From Spirochaetaceae bacterium bin103 (GTDB lineage Bacteria > Spirochaetota > Spirochaetia > SZUA-6 > Bin103), in assembly GCA_002238925.1 (NCBI GenBank), contig MPNH01000018.1, positions 1 to 64,000 on the forward strand: a DNA stretch of 64,000 nucleotides, given 5' to 3'. Position numbers and translations under genes: made by a program. The number at the start of each line of letters is the position of its first letter. Within the stretch, counting starts at the first letter, position 1. The notes under the pieces were generated by a model, which worked only from the letters and a program-made list of their open reading frames with translations, was not told the origin of the DNA and did not search any database. Below are positions 28,715 through 36,810 of this stretch, in pieces.

Positions 28715-29485
28715 CTAGTCCTCCGAATCGAACAGGAAGTCGCGATACACGTTGGCCGAGGCCGGCGAAATGTACACGAAGCGCTGCTCGGGGATTTCCT
28801 GGTTGGTGCGCACGCCGAGGAAGTCGAACCGGTGTTCTTCAAGGCCGACGGTGATGCCGGTAATGCGCCGGATCAGGTTGCCCGCGGACACCGCGATCTC
28901 GAGCTGCCGGAATCCCTCGGTTGCGGACCTGCTGTTCAGGTTCAGCTTGACCACCATCTCGCTCGATCCCTCGTCCAGGGGCACCGGATCGGGACCCTCC
29001 ACGTAGGCGATGGAGTAGTTGTTGCGCAGGTAGTCGAGACCCTGGCGGCTGGCCAGTGAGACTCCGCCATCGTCGCCGCGGTCGCTCAGTTTCTGTTCGA
29101 AGATCACGTCCAGCGCCGGGTAGTAGATGGTGAGCACCGAGCCATCGCTGACAATTACCTGCCCGGCCGGGTCGGTAAAGTCGATGCGCAGCAGGTTGGG
29201 CCGCTTGTAGGAGAGCCGCCCGGTCATGGTGCCGGAGCGCTGGGTGATGCGGATGTCGGCCTCGTAGTCGTCGATGCCGCGGTAGGTAGCGGCAACCTGG
29301 GAAAAAAAACTCTCGGCGGTGATAACCGGCTGTGCGGCCGCGACCGCGCCGGCCAGAATCCCGATCACCAGCGCGGGCCAGAGACAACGCGGAAGGAACA
29401 ACCGCTGCCGACGTGCGGCCCGCCGCCGGCTACCCGCCGGGTGTCGCCGGTTCGCGGCTAACGCCCCCACCTGACGATTGTCCAC
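28715..29485 (-). CDS. LolA-like periplasmic lipoprotein carrier
   Basis: A 256-residue exported protein of the LolA fold. A basic N-terminus and hydrophobic segment (LWPALVIGILAGAVAAAQ, about residues 35-52) form the signal peptide. The mature part shows the LolA pattern: FFSQVAATYRGIDDYEADIRI, then GTMTGRLSYKRPNLLRIDFTDPAGQVIVSDGSVLTIYYPALD, and a C-terminal IRRITGITVGLEEHRFDFLGV followed by a last FVYISPASANVYRD strand. LolA carries lipoproteins across the periplasm to the outer membrane. ATG 29485 leaves a long Arg-rich lead; a TTG at 29401 would give a more normal signal peptide. It is second in an operon with the UvrB/UvrC-motif gene (15 bases upstream) and uvrD. Confidence 0.78.
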   Translation of the reverse strand: MDNRQVGALAANRRHPAGSRRRAARRQRLFLPRCLWPALVIGILAGAVAAAQPVITAESFFSQVAATYRGIDDYEADIRITQRSGTMTGRLSYKRPNLLRIDFTDPAGQVIVSDGSVLTIYYPALDVIFEQKLSDRGDDGGVSLASRQGLDYLRNNYSIAYVEGPDPVPLDEGSSEMVVKLNLNSRSATEGFRQLEIAVSAGNLIRRITGITVGLEEHRFDFLGVRTNQEIPEQRFVYISPASANVYRDFLFDSED

Positions 29486-29500
29486 CCGGCCATCATCCTG

Positions 29501-30259
29501 TTAGTCGTCGTCCACACTGTTCAACTCGCGGATGCGGTCGCGAAGCTGCGCGGCGCGCTCGTATTCCTCGTTGTTGACCGCGTCGCGCAACTCGCGGCGC
29601 AGCCGGTCAACCGGAGCGTGCACCTTGTTCGCCTTGATCTCGCGCAGGGCGGCGCGCAGGTACTGCAGCGAGCGCACCCGCTCAAAGTGGAACGTGGGCG
29701 TATCGACCTCCTGGAGGTTCTGAACGTGCTCGATGGCGCGCTCGACGACCGCGCAGGCATCCGGCTTGTGGCCCTCGCCGAGCAGCACCATGGCGCGGGC
29801 GGTGGCGTTCATGCGCAGGATATAGGGCCGGTACTGGAGGATGTCGTTCTTGTCGTCCTTGTGGCCGAACCGCTCGACCAGTTCGCAGATCTTCAGATTG
29901 TGATTGGTATCCATGGCGGTACGCTCGTAGTCGCCGATCTGAAACAGGATGTAGTAGCGGTAGTAGTAGAGGACGCCCTCGTTGTGCAGCAGGGCGAAGT
30001 CGTCGCGCCCGATCCGGAATCCGGAGTCGTCGCCGTGGCGGCCGCGAAACGCGGACACGCGGTCGCGCATCTCGTGGAGCACGCTCTCCTTGCCGAACGG
30101 GTTGCCACCGTCGGGGCGGCCCTCAAGCTCGTACTGCTCGATGCCGAGCGGTTGGCGCACCTGCAACACGTCGCGGCCGTCACGCGCGGCCACCACCCGA
30201 TACTGGTCGTCGGGGTCGAACTCCCACTCATGGAGAATGTCTGTGATATCGATACTCAT
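29501..30259 (-). CDS. UvrB/UvrC-motif protein of unknown role
   Basis: A 252-residue cytoplasmic protein. Its last part (about residues 215-250: DRLRRELRDAVNNEEYERAAQLRDRIRELN) is a classical UVR motif, the helical hairpin by which UvrB and UvrC bind each other; the same motif occurs in ClpC and McsA. The rest has an N-terminal VLQVRQPLGIEQYELEGRPDG segment and a helical middle (YYYRYYILFQIGDYERTAMDTN, resembling TPR-like helices). I recall similar proteins in spirochaetes but know no function. No ClpC or McsB partner is in the window. It heads the operon with LolA-like, UvrD and the aminotransferase-like gene. Confidence 0.75.
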   Translation of the reverse strand: MSIDITDILHEWEFDPDDQYRVVAARDGRDVLQVRQPLGIEQYELEGRPDGGNPFGKESVLHEMRDRVSAFRGRHGDDSGFRIGRDDFALLHNEGVLYYYRYYILFQIGDYERTAMDTNHNLKICELVERFGHKDDKNDILQYRPYILRMNATARAMVLLGEGHKPDACAVVERAIEHVQNLQEVDTPTFHFERVRSLQYLRAALREIKANKVHAPVDRLRRELRDAVNNEEYERAAQLRDRIRELNSVDDD

Positions 30260-30371
30260 CTGCTCACCAGGCCGGTGCGCTGGACCCCAATATAGTTGCT
30301 CGGCGGGCTGCGAACAAGGTTCCGTCGCCGCCGTATGGGGGCTCGCGTCACCGCGCGCGGGAGGCGCCCGG

Positions 30372-31343
30372 TCAGGGGTTCGGGCGGCGCAGCACGGCGG
30401 CCGGATTGACCGCGGCGCCGACCTCGCCGGTGGTCAGGAAACGCCCAATCTGGTTGGCGATCATGATCGCCACGTTGAGCTGCGCTTCCCAGGACAGGGC
30501 GCCGATATGCGGGGTAGCCACCACCCGCGGATGGCGGGCGATCGCCAGGCCGAGCGGCGGTTCGGCGGTGAACACGTCGAGCGCGGCGCCGGCCACCTGG
30601 CCTTCGTCGAGCGCGGCCAGCAGCGCCTGCTCGTCGATCACGCCGCCGCGGGAACAGTTGAGCAAATAGACACCGCGCTTCATGCGCGCGATCTCGGGCG
30701 CGCCGATCAGCCCGCGCGAGGTCGAGGTTAGCGGCGTGTGCACGGTAATGAAGTCGGACAGCGCGAGCACCGCGTCGAGCGCAACCAGGGACACGCGGTG
30801 CTCGACCGCGAGATCCGGGGCTACGTAGGGATCGTGCGCCACCACGTGCATGCCGAGGGCGGCGGCGGAGCGGGCCACCAAGCGTCCCACGTTGCCGATG
30901 CCGACGATGCCGAGGGTCTTGCCGAGCAGCTGCGTGCCGCGGAACCGGGATCGCTCCCAGCGCCCCGCCTTGACCGACGCGTCGGCCGCCGCGACATGGC
31001 GCGCGACGGCGAACAGCAAACCCACGGTCAGCTCGGCCGCGGCCTGGGCGTTGGCGCCGGGGGTGTTCATTACCAGCACGCCCCGCTCGGTGGCCGCCGC
31101 CACGTCGATGTTGTCCACTCCGGCGCCGGCGCGGCCGATCACCCGCAGTTCGGTGCCGGCTTCGACCACCACCCGGCTCACCTCGGTCTGCGAGCGTACC
31201 AGCAGGCCGGCGCAGGAGGCGACGGCGCGGCGCAACTCGTCGGCGGTGAGGTTGTAGCGCTCCACAACTTCGATCGCCGGGTAGCTGCGCAACTCCTGCA
31301 CACCCTGCGCGGCAATTGGCTCGGTCATCAGCACACGTTGCAT
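30372..31343 (-). CDS. serA: D-3-phosphoglycerate dehydrogenase-like enzyme
   Basis: A 323-residue D-2-hydroxyacid dehydrogenase. Substrate domain motifs include LLVRSQTEVSRVVVE and VIGRAGAGVDNIDV; the NAD domain has GKTLGIVGIGNVGRLVA, then LTSTSRGLIG, NCSRGGVIDEQAL and the catalytic ATPHIGALSWEAQ His. The N-x-VD-x-ID and TPHIGA patterns favour phosphoglycerate dehydrogenase, the first step of serine synthesis, but there is no ACT or ASB regulatory domain, so this is the short form. No serC or serB lies adjacent. Other 2-hydroxyacid substrates are possible. It is a single-gene unit, 112 bases upstream of the next gene on the strand. Confidence 0.85.
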   Translation of the reverse strand: MQRVLMTEPIAAQGVQELRSYPAIEVVERYNLTADELRRAVASCAGLLVRSQTEVSRVVVEAGTELRVIGRAGAGVDNIDVAAATERGVLVMNTPGANAQAAAELTVGLLFAVARHVAAADASVKAGRWERSRFRGTQLLGKTLGIVGIGNVGRLVARSAAALGMHVVAHDPYVAPDLAVEHRVSLVALDAVLALSDFITVHTPLTSTSRGLIGAPEIARMKRGVYLLNCSRGGVIDEQALLAALDEGQVAGAALDVFTAEPPLGLAIARHPRVVATPHIGALSWEAQLNVAIMIANQIGRFLTTGEVGAAVNPAAVLRRPNP

Positions 31344-31559
31344 GTCCCATGCAAGTATCGCGATTGGCGCCTTTAATCAAGCGCCGGTACGGCGGACGCG
31401 GCGGGCGGCGTACTGCCGCCGGCACCGCCGGCACCGGGAGCGGTTGCCGCACGTCGGTGGCGGCGGATAAGGTTGTGCCCGTGTCGGACCCGGGAAGTGC
31501 GGAAAGCCGCGGCGATGTCTGTGCCGCGGTTTCATGGTATTCGGTAGCGGGGCGGGACC

Positions 31560-32294
31560 GTGGCTGATGACGTGTGGGTCATCTCGCTCGGTGGGTCGCT
31601 GGTCGCACCCGCCGAGGTCGACACCCGGTTCGTGGCTCAGTTCTGTGCGCTGGTGACGGAGCAGGTGGCCGGGCACCCGGAGCGGAAGTTCGTGGTGGTG
31701 TGCGGCGGTGGCGATCCGGCGCGTCGCTACCAGGCGGCTTATCGCGCGGTGGCGGAGCGGCCGAGCGAGGCGGCCGAGGACTGGGTGGGCATCGCGGCCA
31801 CCCGTCTCAACGCCGAGCTGATCAAGCAGTTGTTCGCCGGGTTGGCGCCCGGGGAGGTGGTGACCGACCCGACCACGGTCACCGGCATGGACGCGCCGGT
31901 CCTGGTCGCCGCCGGTTGGAAACCGGGGTTCTCGCACGACTACGACGCGGCGATCATTGCCGAGCGCCTGTCCGCCGCGCACATCGTCAAGCTGTCGAGC
32001 GTCGGGATGATCTACAGTGCCGACCCGCGCACCGATCCCGCCGCCGAGGCGTACGATCGGATGTCGTGGACGGCGCTGCGGCGCCTGGCCGGCGACCGCT
32101 GGAGCCCCGGCCACCACGCCCCGTTCGACCCGATCGCCACCGCGCACTGCGCCGCACTCGGCATCACGCTGGTCGTTACCGGCGGCGACCTCGCCAACCT
32201 GCGCCGGGTGATCGACGGCGAGTCATTTTCCGGCACCACGGTTGCCCCGGATCACTCGCCACCGGGGGCACGCGCGGCACCTGCCCGGAATTGA
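31560..32294 (+). CDS. pyrH: UMP kinase, archaeal-type amino acid kinase fold
   Basis: A 244-residue amino acid kinase-fold protein, likely UMP to UDP. It has WVISLGGSLVAP for the N-terminal phosphate loop, VVVCGGGDPARRYQ, GWKPGFSHDYDAAIIAERL, IVKLSSVGMIYSADPRTDP for the nucleotide loop, and PFDPIATAHCAALGITLVVTGGDLANL near the end. The PG(F/Y)S-x-D and FDP-x-A patterns match the archaeal-type UMP kinase also found in some spirochaetes, rather than the usual bacterial PyrH, which has DST-AA and a GTP-regulated hexamer. GTG 31560 gives the expected N-terminus. The last stop codon overlaps the -35 of the tRNA promoter. The region 31344-31559 upstream holds no gene. Confidence 0.78.
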   Translation: MADDVWVISLGGSLVAPAEVDTRFVAQFCALVTEQVAGHPERKFVVVCGGGDPARRYQAAYRAVAERPSEAAEDWVGIAATRLNAELIKQLFAGLAPGEVVTDPTTVTGMDAPVLVAAGWKPGFSHDYDAAIIAERLSAAHIVKLSSVGMIYSADPRTDPAAEAYDRMSWTALRRLAGDRWSPGHHAPFDPIATAHCAALGITLVVTGGDLANLRRVIDGESFSGTTVAPDHSPPGARAAPARN

Positions 32295-32320
32295 CAGGCG
32301 GCGCCGCCAGGCCATAGGTT
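32291..32320 (+). promoter_or_regulatory. Promoter of tRNA-Leu
   Basis: A consensus TTGACA at 32291-32296, an 18-base spacer and TAGGTT at 32315-32320. The start would be about 10 bases before the tRNA. The -35 contains the TGA stop of the preceding kinase gene. Confidence 0.55.
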
Positions 32321-32337
32321 TGCGCCACTCCACGCAC

Positions 32338-32421
32338 GCCGGCGTGATGAAATTGGTAGACATGCCAGACTCAAAATCTGGTGGTGGCAACACCGTCTCG
32401 GTTCGAGTCCGAGCGCCGGCA
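32338..32421 (+). tRNA. tRNA-Leu (anticodon CAA)
   Basis: An 84-base class II tRNA. The 7 bp acceptor stem GCCGGCG/CGCCGGC is perfect with discriminator A at 32421. The anticodon stem CCAGA/TCTGG holds the loop CTCAAAA, giving anticodon CAA, which reads UUG. A long variable arm and a normal T arm (CTCGG-TTCGAGT-CCGAG) follow, as required for leucine. The CCA end is not encoded. The next base begins the stop codon of argS on the other strand. Confidence 0.97.
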
Positions 32422-34095
32422 TTACATCCGCTGCAGCGGCTCGATTCCCAGGATTCGGAGACAGTTCGCCAGAACCTGGCGGGTTGCCACCGCCAGCAAC
32501 AGCCGTGCCTCAAGCAACGGCGAAGCTTCCTGCAGGATCGGGCAGGCGTGGTAGAAGGAGGAGAACTGCCGCGCGACCGCAAAGGCGTAGCCGGCAATGA
32601 CGTGCGGGCTGCGCACGCGTAGCGCGCGGGCCACCTGGTCCGGCATCTCGTCGAGCAGCTTGATCAGCTCGGCCTCCTGCCCGGCCTTGAGCGTGGTATA
32701 GTCGGCTCCGGGCGGCAACTCCCTGCCGTACCGGCGCAGGATGGAGCAGATGCGGGCGTGGCTGTATAACAGGTAGGGCCCGCTCTCGCCCTCGAACGAC
32801 ATCGCCTGGTCCCAGTTGAATACCACCTGCTTGTCGTTGGCCACGCGCAGGAACGAGTACTTGAGTGCGCTGTAGGCCACCGCCTTGGCAACTGCCGGAT
32901 CGGCGTCATGGCCGCGCGCCTGTAATTCCGCCGCCGCCTTGCGCTTGGCTTCGGCGGCGAAGTCCTCCAGCAGCACCAGGTTGCCCTGCCGGCTCGACAT
33001 CGATCCTTCGCCGAGCAGCACGAAGCTGTAGTGCACGGCGGCCGGCGCGTCGGTCCCGAGCAACGACAGAGCGGCCTGCAACTGGCGGTGGTACAGCTTC
33101 TGGTCCTCGCCGAGCACCACCAGGTTGAGGTCGCCGGCGGCCACCACCTTGTCGATGGTGTACGCCATGTCGCGCAGCACGTAGAGCGAGGTCTTGTTGC
33201 CGCGGGTAATCACCAGCACCGGGTTGCGCGACGGCAGGTCGAATCCCTCCAGGTTCAGCACCAGGCGGCCATGTTCGTCCTCGAACAGGCGCCCGGTCGC
33301 TCGCAGCTGTTCCACCAGCTCCCGCGATCGCTCCGGCGTCAGGTAGTCCGATTCGTAGTCGAAGCGGTCGTAGCGGACGTCGGCATCGGCAAACACCTCG
33401 CGCATGCCGCGCACCGAAATCTCCACCACGTGCCGGAACGCGGCCCGGGTGTCGTCATCGCCGCTCTCCAGGCGCTCCAGGAGCTGCGTCACCTGTTCTG
33501 CCAACTTCGGGTCCGCCTCCAGCTGCCGATTGACGTCGACGTAGATCTGCAGCAGCTCGTTGAACCCCGGGTCGCGGTCGCCGACGCCGAGCACCAGCAG
33601 GGCAATCTGGCGTCCCACGTCGTTCACGAAGAAGCGCACCTCGAGGCGGTAGCCTTCGAAGCGCAGCAGGCGCACCAGGGTGTCGCCAATCCAGGCGTTG
33701 CGCGCCCGCCCAAGGTGCGGCGACGCGTTCGGGTTGATGCTGGTGTGCTCCACCAGTGCGTGCTTGCCCGCGCCGCTGGCGCGCGAACCGTAGCGGTCGC
33801 CGGCGGTCAGCACCGCGTCGATCACCCGCGCCGCCAGGTCGCCCCTGGTCAGAAACAGGTTCAGGTAGGGGCCGCGCACTTCCACGCGATCGATGCCCAG
33901 CGCCGCCAGGTCGCGTTGGCCCAGGCTTTCACCGAGCTGTTGCGCCAGAGCGACCGGGGCGACTCCGAGACCCTTCGCCATTCGGAAGCAGGGCACGGAG
34001 TAGTCGCCCATGGCGCTGTCCGGCGGGGTGGACAGCGGCACGTCGACCTCCTGTCGCAGCGCCTCGCGGACGATACCTGCTATCGTGTCGGTCAT
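32422..34095 (-). CDS. argS: Arginyl-tRNA synthetase
   Basis: Class I aminoacyl-tRNA synthetase charging tRNA-Arg, 557 residues. It has the N-terminal Add-1 domain (AMGDYSVPCFRMAKGLG), the HIGH-like SINPNASPHLGRARN, GNKTSLYVLRDMAYTIDK (Y-x-RD-A), YHRQLQAALSLLG, the KMSKS-equivalent GSMSSRQGN, and the DALR anticodon-binding domain ending in LANCLRILGIEPLQRM, the normal family terminus. The HIGH motif reads HLGR, close to the archaeal-like branch that has N-P-N before it. The start is ATG 34095; ATG 34116 would add seven residues. The stop abuts tRNA-Leu tail to tail with no spare base. A divergent promoter region separates it from the next gene. Confidence 0.96.
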   Translation of the reverse strand: MTDTIAGIVREALRQEVDVPLSTPPDSAMGDYSVPCFRMAKGLGVAPVALAQQLGESLGQRDLAALGIDRVEVRGPYLNLFLTRGDLAARVIDAVLTAGDRYGSRASGAGKHALVEHTSINPNASPHLGRARNAWIGDTLVRLLRFEGYRLEVRFFVNDVGRQIALLVLGVGDRDPGFNELLQIYVDVNRQLEADPKLAEQVTQLLERLESGDDDTRAAFRHVVEISVRGMREVFADADVRYDRFDYESDYLTPERSRELVEQLRATGRLFEDEHGRLVLNLEGFDLPSRNPVLVITRGNKTSLYVLRDMAYTIDKVVAAGDLNLVVLGEDQKLYHRQLQAALSLLGTDAPAAVHYSFVLLGEGSMSSRQGNLVLLEDFAAEAKRKAAAELQARGHDADPAVAKAVAYSALKYSFLRVANDKQVVFNWDQAMSFEGESGPYLLYSHARICSILRRYGRELPPGADYTTLKAGQEAELIKLLDEMPDQVARALRVRSPHVIAGYAFAVARQFSSFYHACPILQEASPLLEARLLLAVATRQVLANCLRILGIEPLQRM

Positions 34096-34114
34096 ATCTG
34101 CCACGCTGGCGCGC

Positions 34115-34143
34115 ACCTTACCTGATCGCCGCCGTCATCACAA
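34115..34143 (-). promoter_or_regulatory. Promoter of argS
   Basis: On the minus strand TTGTGA (34143-34138), a 17-base spacer and TAAGGT (34120-34115). If used, transcription starts near 34108, which favours ATG 34095 over 34116 as the argS start. Confidence 0.45.
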
Positions 34144-34162
34144 CAACCCGCGCCTTGCGTAG

Positions 34163-34171
34163 TGATATAAT
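34163..34171 (+). promoter_or_regulatory. Extended -10 promoter of the retropepsin-like gene
   Basis: TGATATAAT is a perfect extended -10 element (TGN-TATAAT). No good -35 precedes it, as is normal for extended -10 promoters. An AAAAGGAG ribosome binding site at 34183-34190 stands five bases from the ATG. Confidence 0.6.
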
Positions 34172-34194
34172 AGTCGCAGGCGAAAAGGAGTACG

Positions 34195-34596
34195 ATGAGC
34201 GCGTTCAGGGTGAGTGTCGTGGCAGTAAATCCGAAGAACGAGGATGTCGTAACCGAGCCGATCAGTGCGCTGGTCGATACCGGTTCGGAGTTGACTTGGC
34301 TTCCGCGCGGCGAGCTGACCGCCGCCGGCATCACCCCGCGGCGCACGCGGACATTCATCACCGCCTCTGGCGAACGGCTGCAGCGCGAGGTCGGGTACGC
34401 CATCGTGCGTGCCGAAGGATACGAAACAACCGACGAGGTGGTGTTCGGGGAGAAGGGCGACCAGTTGCTGCTCGGCGTGCGCACGCTGGAGGGCTTTGCG
34501 GTCACGGTCGATCCCATCGGCCATCGGCTGGTAGCGCAGGCCACCCTTGCTTGCGGCGCCGCTCGCCAACCTGAGCCAACCGGAACCGGCCCGTAG
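34195..34596 (+). CDS. Retropepsin-like aspartic protease domain protein
   Basis: A 133-residue protein with the retropepsin fold signature. ALVDTGSELTWLPR holds the catalytic Asp-Thr-Gly, VTASGERL-like ITASGERLQREVGYAIV forms the flap strands, and LLLGVRTLEGF corresponds to the (I/L)LG-x-L/D-x-L motif near the C-terminus. Such single-domain proteins dimerise to form one active site. There is no signal peptide or membrane segment, so it should act in the cytoplasm. Small bacterial clan AA proteins of this type are common but poorly studied. It has its own strong promoter and ribosome binding site and no clear operon partner; the next gene starts 51 bases downstream. Confidence 0.75.
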   Translation: MSAFRVSVVAVNPKNEDVVTEPISALVDTGSELTWLPRGELTAAGITPRRTRTFITASGERLQREVGYAIVRAEGYETTDEVVFGEKGDQLLLGVRTLEGFAVTVDPIGHRLVAQATLACGAARQPEPTGTGP

Positions 34597-34647
34597 CGCG
34601 CAGCCCGCTACGCGGCGGGTTGCGCGGTGGGCGGGAGAGGCGGCATC

Positions 34648-35508
34648 ATGGCGGCCATGGCACACGGAACGGGCAGACTGGCAGGGAAGGTGGCGATCGT
34701 GACCGGCGGCACCAGCGGCATGGGGGAAGCGACCGTCGAACGGTACGTGGCCGAGGGGGCGCGGGTGATGATCGCCGGGCGGCGCGAGGACGCCGGCAAC
34801 GCGATTGTGGAACGGCTCGGCGCGAACGCCGCCTTCACGCGCACCGACGTGACCCGGGAGGCGGAGGTGGAGCGGTTGGTGGCGGCCACCGTGGAGCGCT
34901 GGGGACGGGTCGACATCCTGTTCAACAACGCCGGCGCCGGCCACCCTTACCGGCTGGTTGAGGAGTTCGACGCCGACGAGTTCCTGGCCGACGTGTGGAC
35001 CCTGGTCGGCTCCTGCTTCCTGACGGTCAAGTACGTGGGGCCAATCATGAAGCGGCAGGGCACGGGCAGCATCATCAACAACGGCAGCACGGCGGGGGTG
35101 ATTACCGACGGCTCGTCGGCCAACTACTCGGCGTGCAAGGCGGGAATGATCCAGGTGACCAAGGTGTGGGCCACCGAGTTGATCTCGCACGGTGTGCGCG
35201 TGAACTGCATCTCACCGGGTGCGATCACGACGCCGATCTTCTGGGGCGGTGCCGGTACCCAGACCGCGGAGGAGAACCGTGCCCGGATGGAGCGGCTGGA
35301 CCGCTGGTGGGTCGAGAATCGGCCGCAGAACCGGCCCGGCCAACCCGACGACATTGCGCACGCCGCGGTATTCCTCGGCAGCGACGAGAGCTCCCACGTC
35401 AGCGGCCACAACCTGATGGTCGACGTCGGCGCCACGGTGACGCGGGGGGCGTTCGACGAACTCCGTGCAATGCAGGCCGAACGCTCACGATCCATCGCCG
35501 ACGACTGA
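34648..35508 (+). CDS. Short-chain dehydrogenase/reductase
   Basis: A 286-residue classical SDR. The NAD(P) loop is TGGTSGMG, followed by FNNAGAG, the catalytic Ser in NNGSTAGV and Tyr-Lys in NYSACKAG, and SPGAITTPIF after the active site. AGRREDAG after strand two, with Arg residues, favours NADP(H). A C-terminal lid with Trp/Arg-rich helices (RLDRWWVENRPQNRPGQ) is distinctive and suggests a specific substrate that I cannot name. ATG 34648 lies seven bases after GGGAGAGG. It is convergent with fabF, whose stop is 28 bases away. This is not FabG, which is encoded nearby. Confidence 0.85.
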   Translation: MAAMAHGTGRLAGKVAIVTGGTSGMGEATVERYVAEGARVMIAGRREDAGNAIVERLGANAAFTRTDVTREAEVERLVAATVERWGRVDILFNNAGAGHPYRLVEEFDADEFLADVWTLVGSCFLTVKYVGPIMKRQGTGSIINNGSTAGVITDGSSANYSACKAGMIQVTKVWATELISHGVRVNCISPGAITTPIFWGGAGTQTAEENRARMERLDRWWVENRPQNRPGQPDDIAHAAVFLGSDESSHVSGHNLMVDVGATVTRGAFDELRAMQAERSRSIADD

Positions 35509-35536
35509 CCGGCCGGTGGCGCCGGCGAACGGTGGT

Positions 35537-36787
35537 TCAGGCGTCGTCGTCGAAGCGGCGGAAGGCGAGCACGGCGTTGTGGCCGCCGAATCCGAACGAG
35601 TTGGAGATGGCGGCGCGGATCGGACCCGGCTGGCCGGCATTGGCGACGTAGTCGAGGTCGCAGCCGGGGTCGGGCTCCTCCTGGTTGATGGTGGGCGGGA
35701 AGTACTGCTCGTGCAGGGCCAGGGCAGTGGTGATCGCCTCGATCGCCCCGGCGGCGCCGAGCAGGTGGCCGACCATCGACTTGGTGGAGGAGACCTTGAG
35801 TTCGGCGGCGTGGTCGCCGAACACTTCCTTGATCGCCGTAGTCTCGGTGACGTCGTTGAGTTGCGTGGAAGTGCCATGCGCGTTCACGTAGTCGACCTCG
35901 CCGGGCTGCAGGCCGGCGGTGGTAAGCGCCATGCGCATGGCATTGATGGCGCCACGGCCCTGCGGATGCGGGGCGGTCAGGTGGTTGGCGTCGCAGGTGG
36001 CGCCGTAGCCCGCCAACTCCGCGTAGATGCGCGCGCCCCGCTGCTTGGCATGCTCCAGTTCCTCCAGCACCAGCACCCCGGAACCCTCGCCGATCACGAA
36101 TCCGTCGCGGCGGCCGTCGAACGGCCGGCTGGCCTGTTGCGGCGCGTCGTTGTAACGGGTGCTGACCGCCTTCAGAGCGCTGAAGCCGGCTACCGACAAC
36201 GGGGTGACCGGCGCCTCGGTACCGCCGCCCAGGATCACGTCGGTGGTGCCGTCCTTGATCCAGCGGTACGCCTCGCCGATGGCGTCGTTGGCGGACGCGC
36301 AGGCCGACACCACGGTGTACGAGGGACCGCGTGCGTTGATACGGATGGCGATATGCCCGGCCGCGATGTTGCTGATCATCTTCGGCACCAGCAGCGGGTG
36401 CACTCCCCGGGGACCGCGCTTGAACAGGTGCGCGAATTCCGCCTCCAGGGTGTCCAGCCCACCGAAGCCGACGCCCAACAGCACTCCGGTGCGGTCCGGG
36501 TCGAGCCGTTCGGGGGGCAGGCCGGCGTCATCAAGCGCCTGCACGGCGGCCACGATGGCGTAGCGCGAAAAAATGTCCATGCGCCGCGCGTCACGCGACT
36601 CCAGCACGTCGCGATCGCTGAAATCGGGAATCTCGCCCGCTATCCGGGCGCCGAACTCACTCGCATCGAAACGGGTGATGGGACCGATACCCGATTCGCC
36701 CGCCTTCGCCCGCTGCCAGAAGGCAGCCGTGTCGGTTCCCAGCGGATTGACCGTGCCGAGACCGGTTATAACCACGCGCCTGCTCAT
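35537..36787 (-). CDS. fabF: 3-oxoacyl-ACP synthase II (FabF)
   Basis: Condensing enzyme of fatty acid elongation, 416 residues. The N-terminus is VVITGLGTVNPLG; the active-site Cys is in VVSACASANDAIGEA; the two catalytic His are in VNAHGTSTQLND and KSMVGHLLGAAGAIEA, with the Lys just before; NSFGFGGHNAVL ends the fold. ATG 36787 follows a clear GGAGGAG. It is the last gene of the fabD-fabG-fabF unit, 23 bases after fabG. In many bacteria acpP sits between fabG and fabF; here it does not. Confidence 0.97.
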   Translation of the reverse strand: MSRRVVITGLGTVNPLGTDTAAFWQRAKAGESGIGPITRFDASEFGARIAGEIPDFSDRDVLESRDARRMDIFSRYAIVAAVQALDDAGLPPERLDPDRTGVLLGVGFGGLDTLEAEFAHLFKRGPRGVHPLLVPKMISNIAAGHIAIRINARGPSYTVVSACASANDAIGEAYRWIKDGTTDVILGGGTEAPVTPLSVAGFSALKAVSTRYNDAPQQASRPFDGRRDGFVIGEGSGVLVLEELEHAKQRGARIYAELAGYGATCDANHLTAPHPQGRGAINAMRMALTTAGLQPGEVDYVNAHGTSTQLNDVTETTAIKEVFGDHAAELKVSSTKSMVGHLLGAAGAIEAITTALALHEQYFPPTINQEEPDPGCDLDYVANAGQPGPIRAAISNSFGFGGHNAVLAFRRFDDDA

Positions 36788-36810
36788 TGCTCCTCCTCGT
36801 GCCTGTGCCT

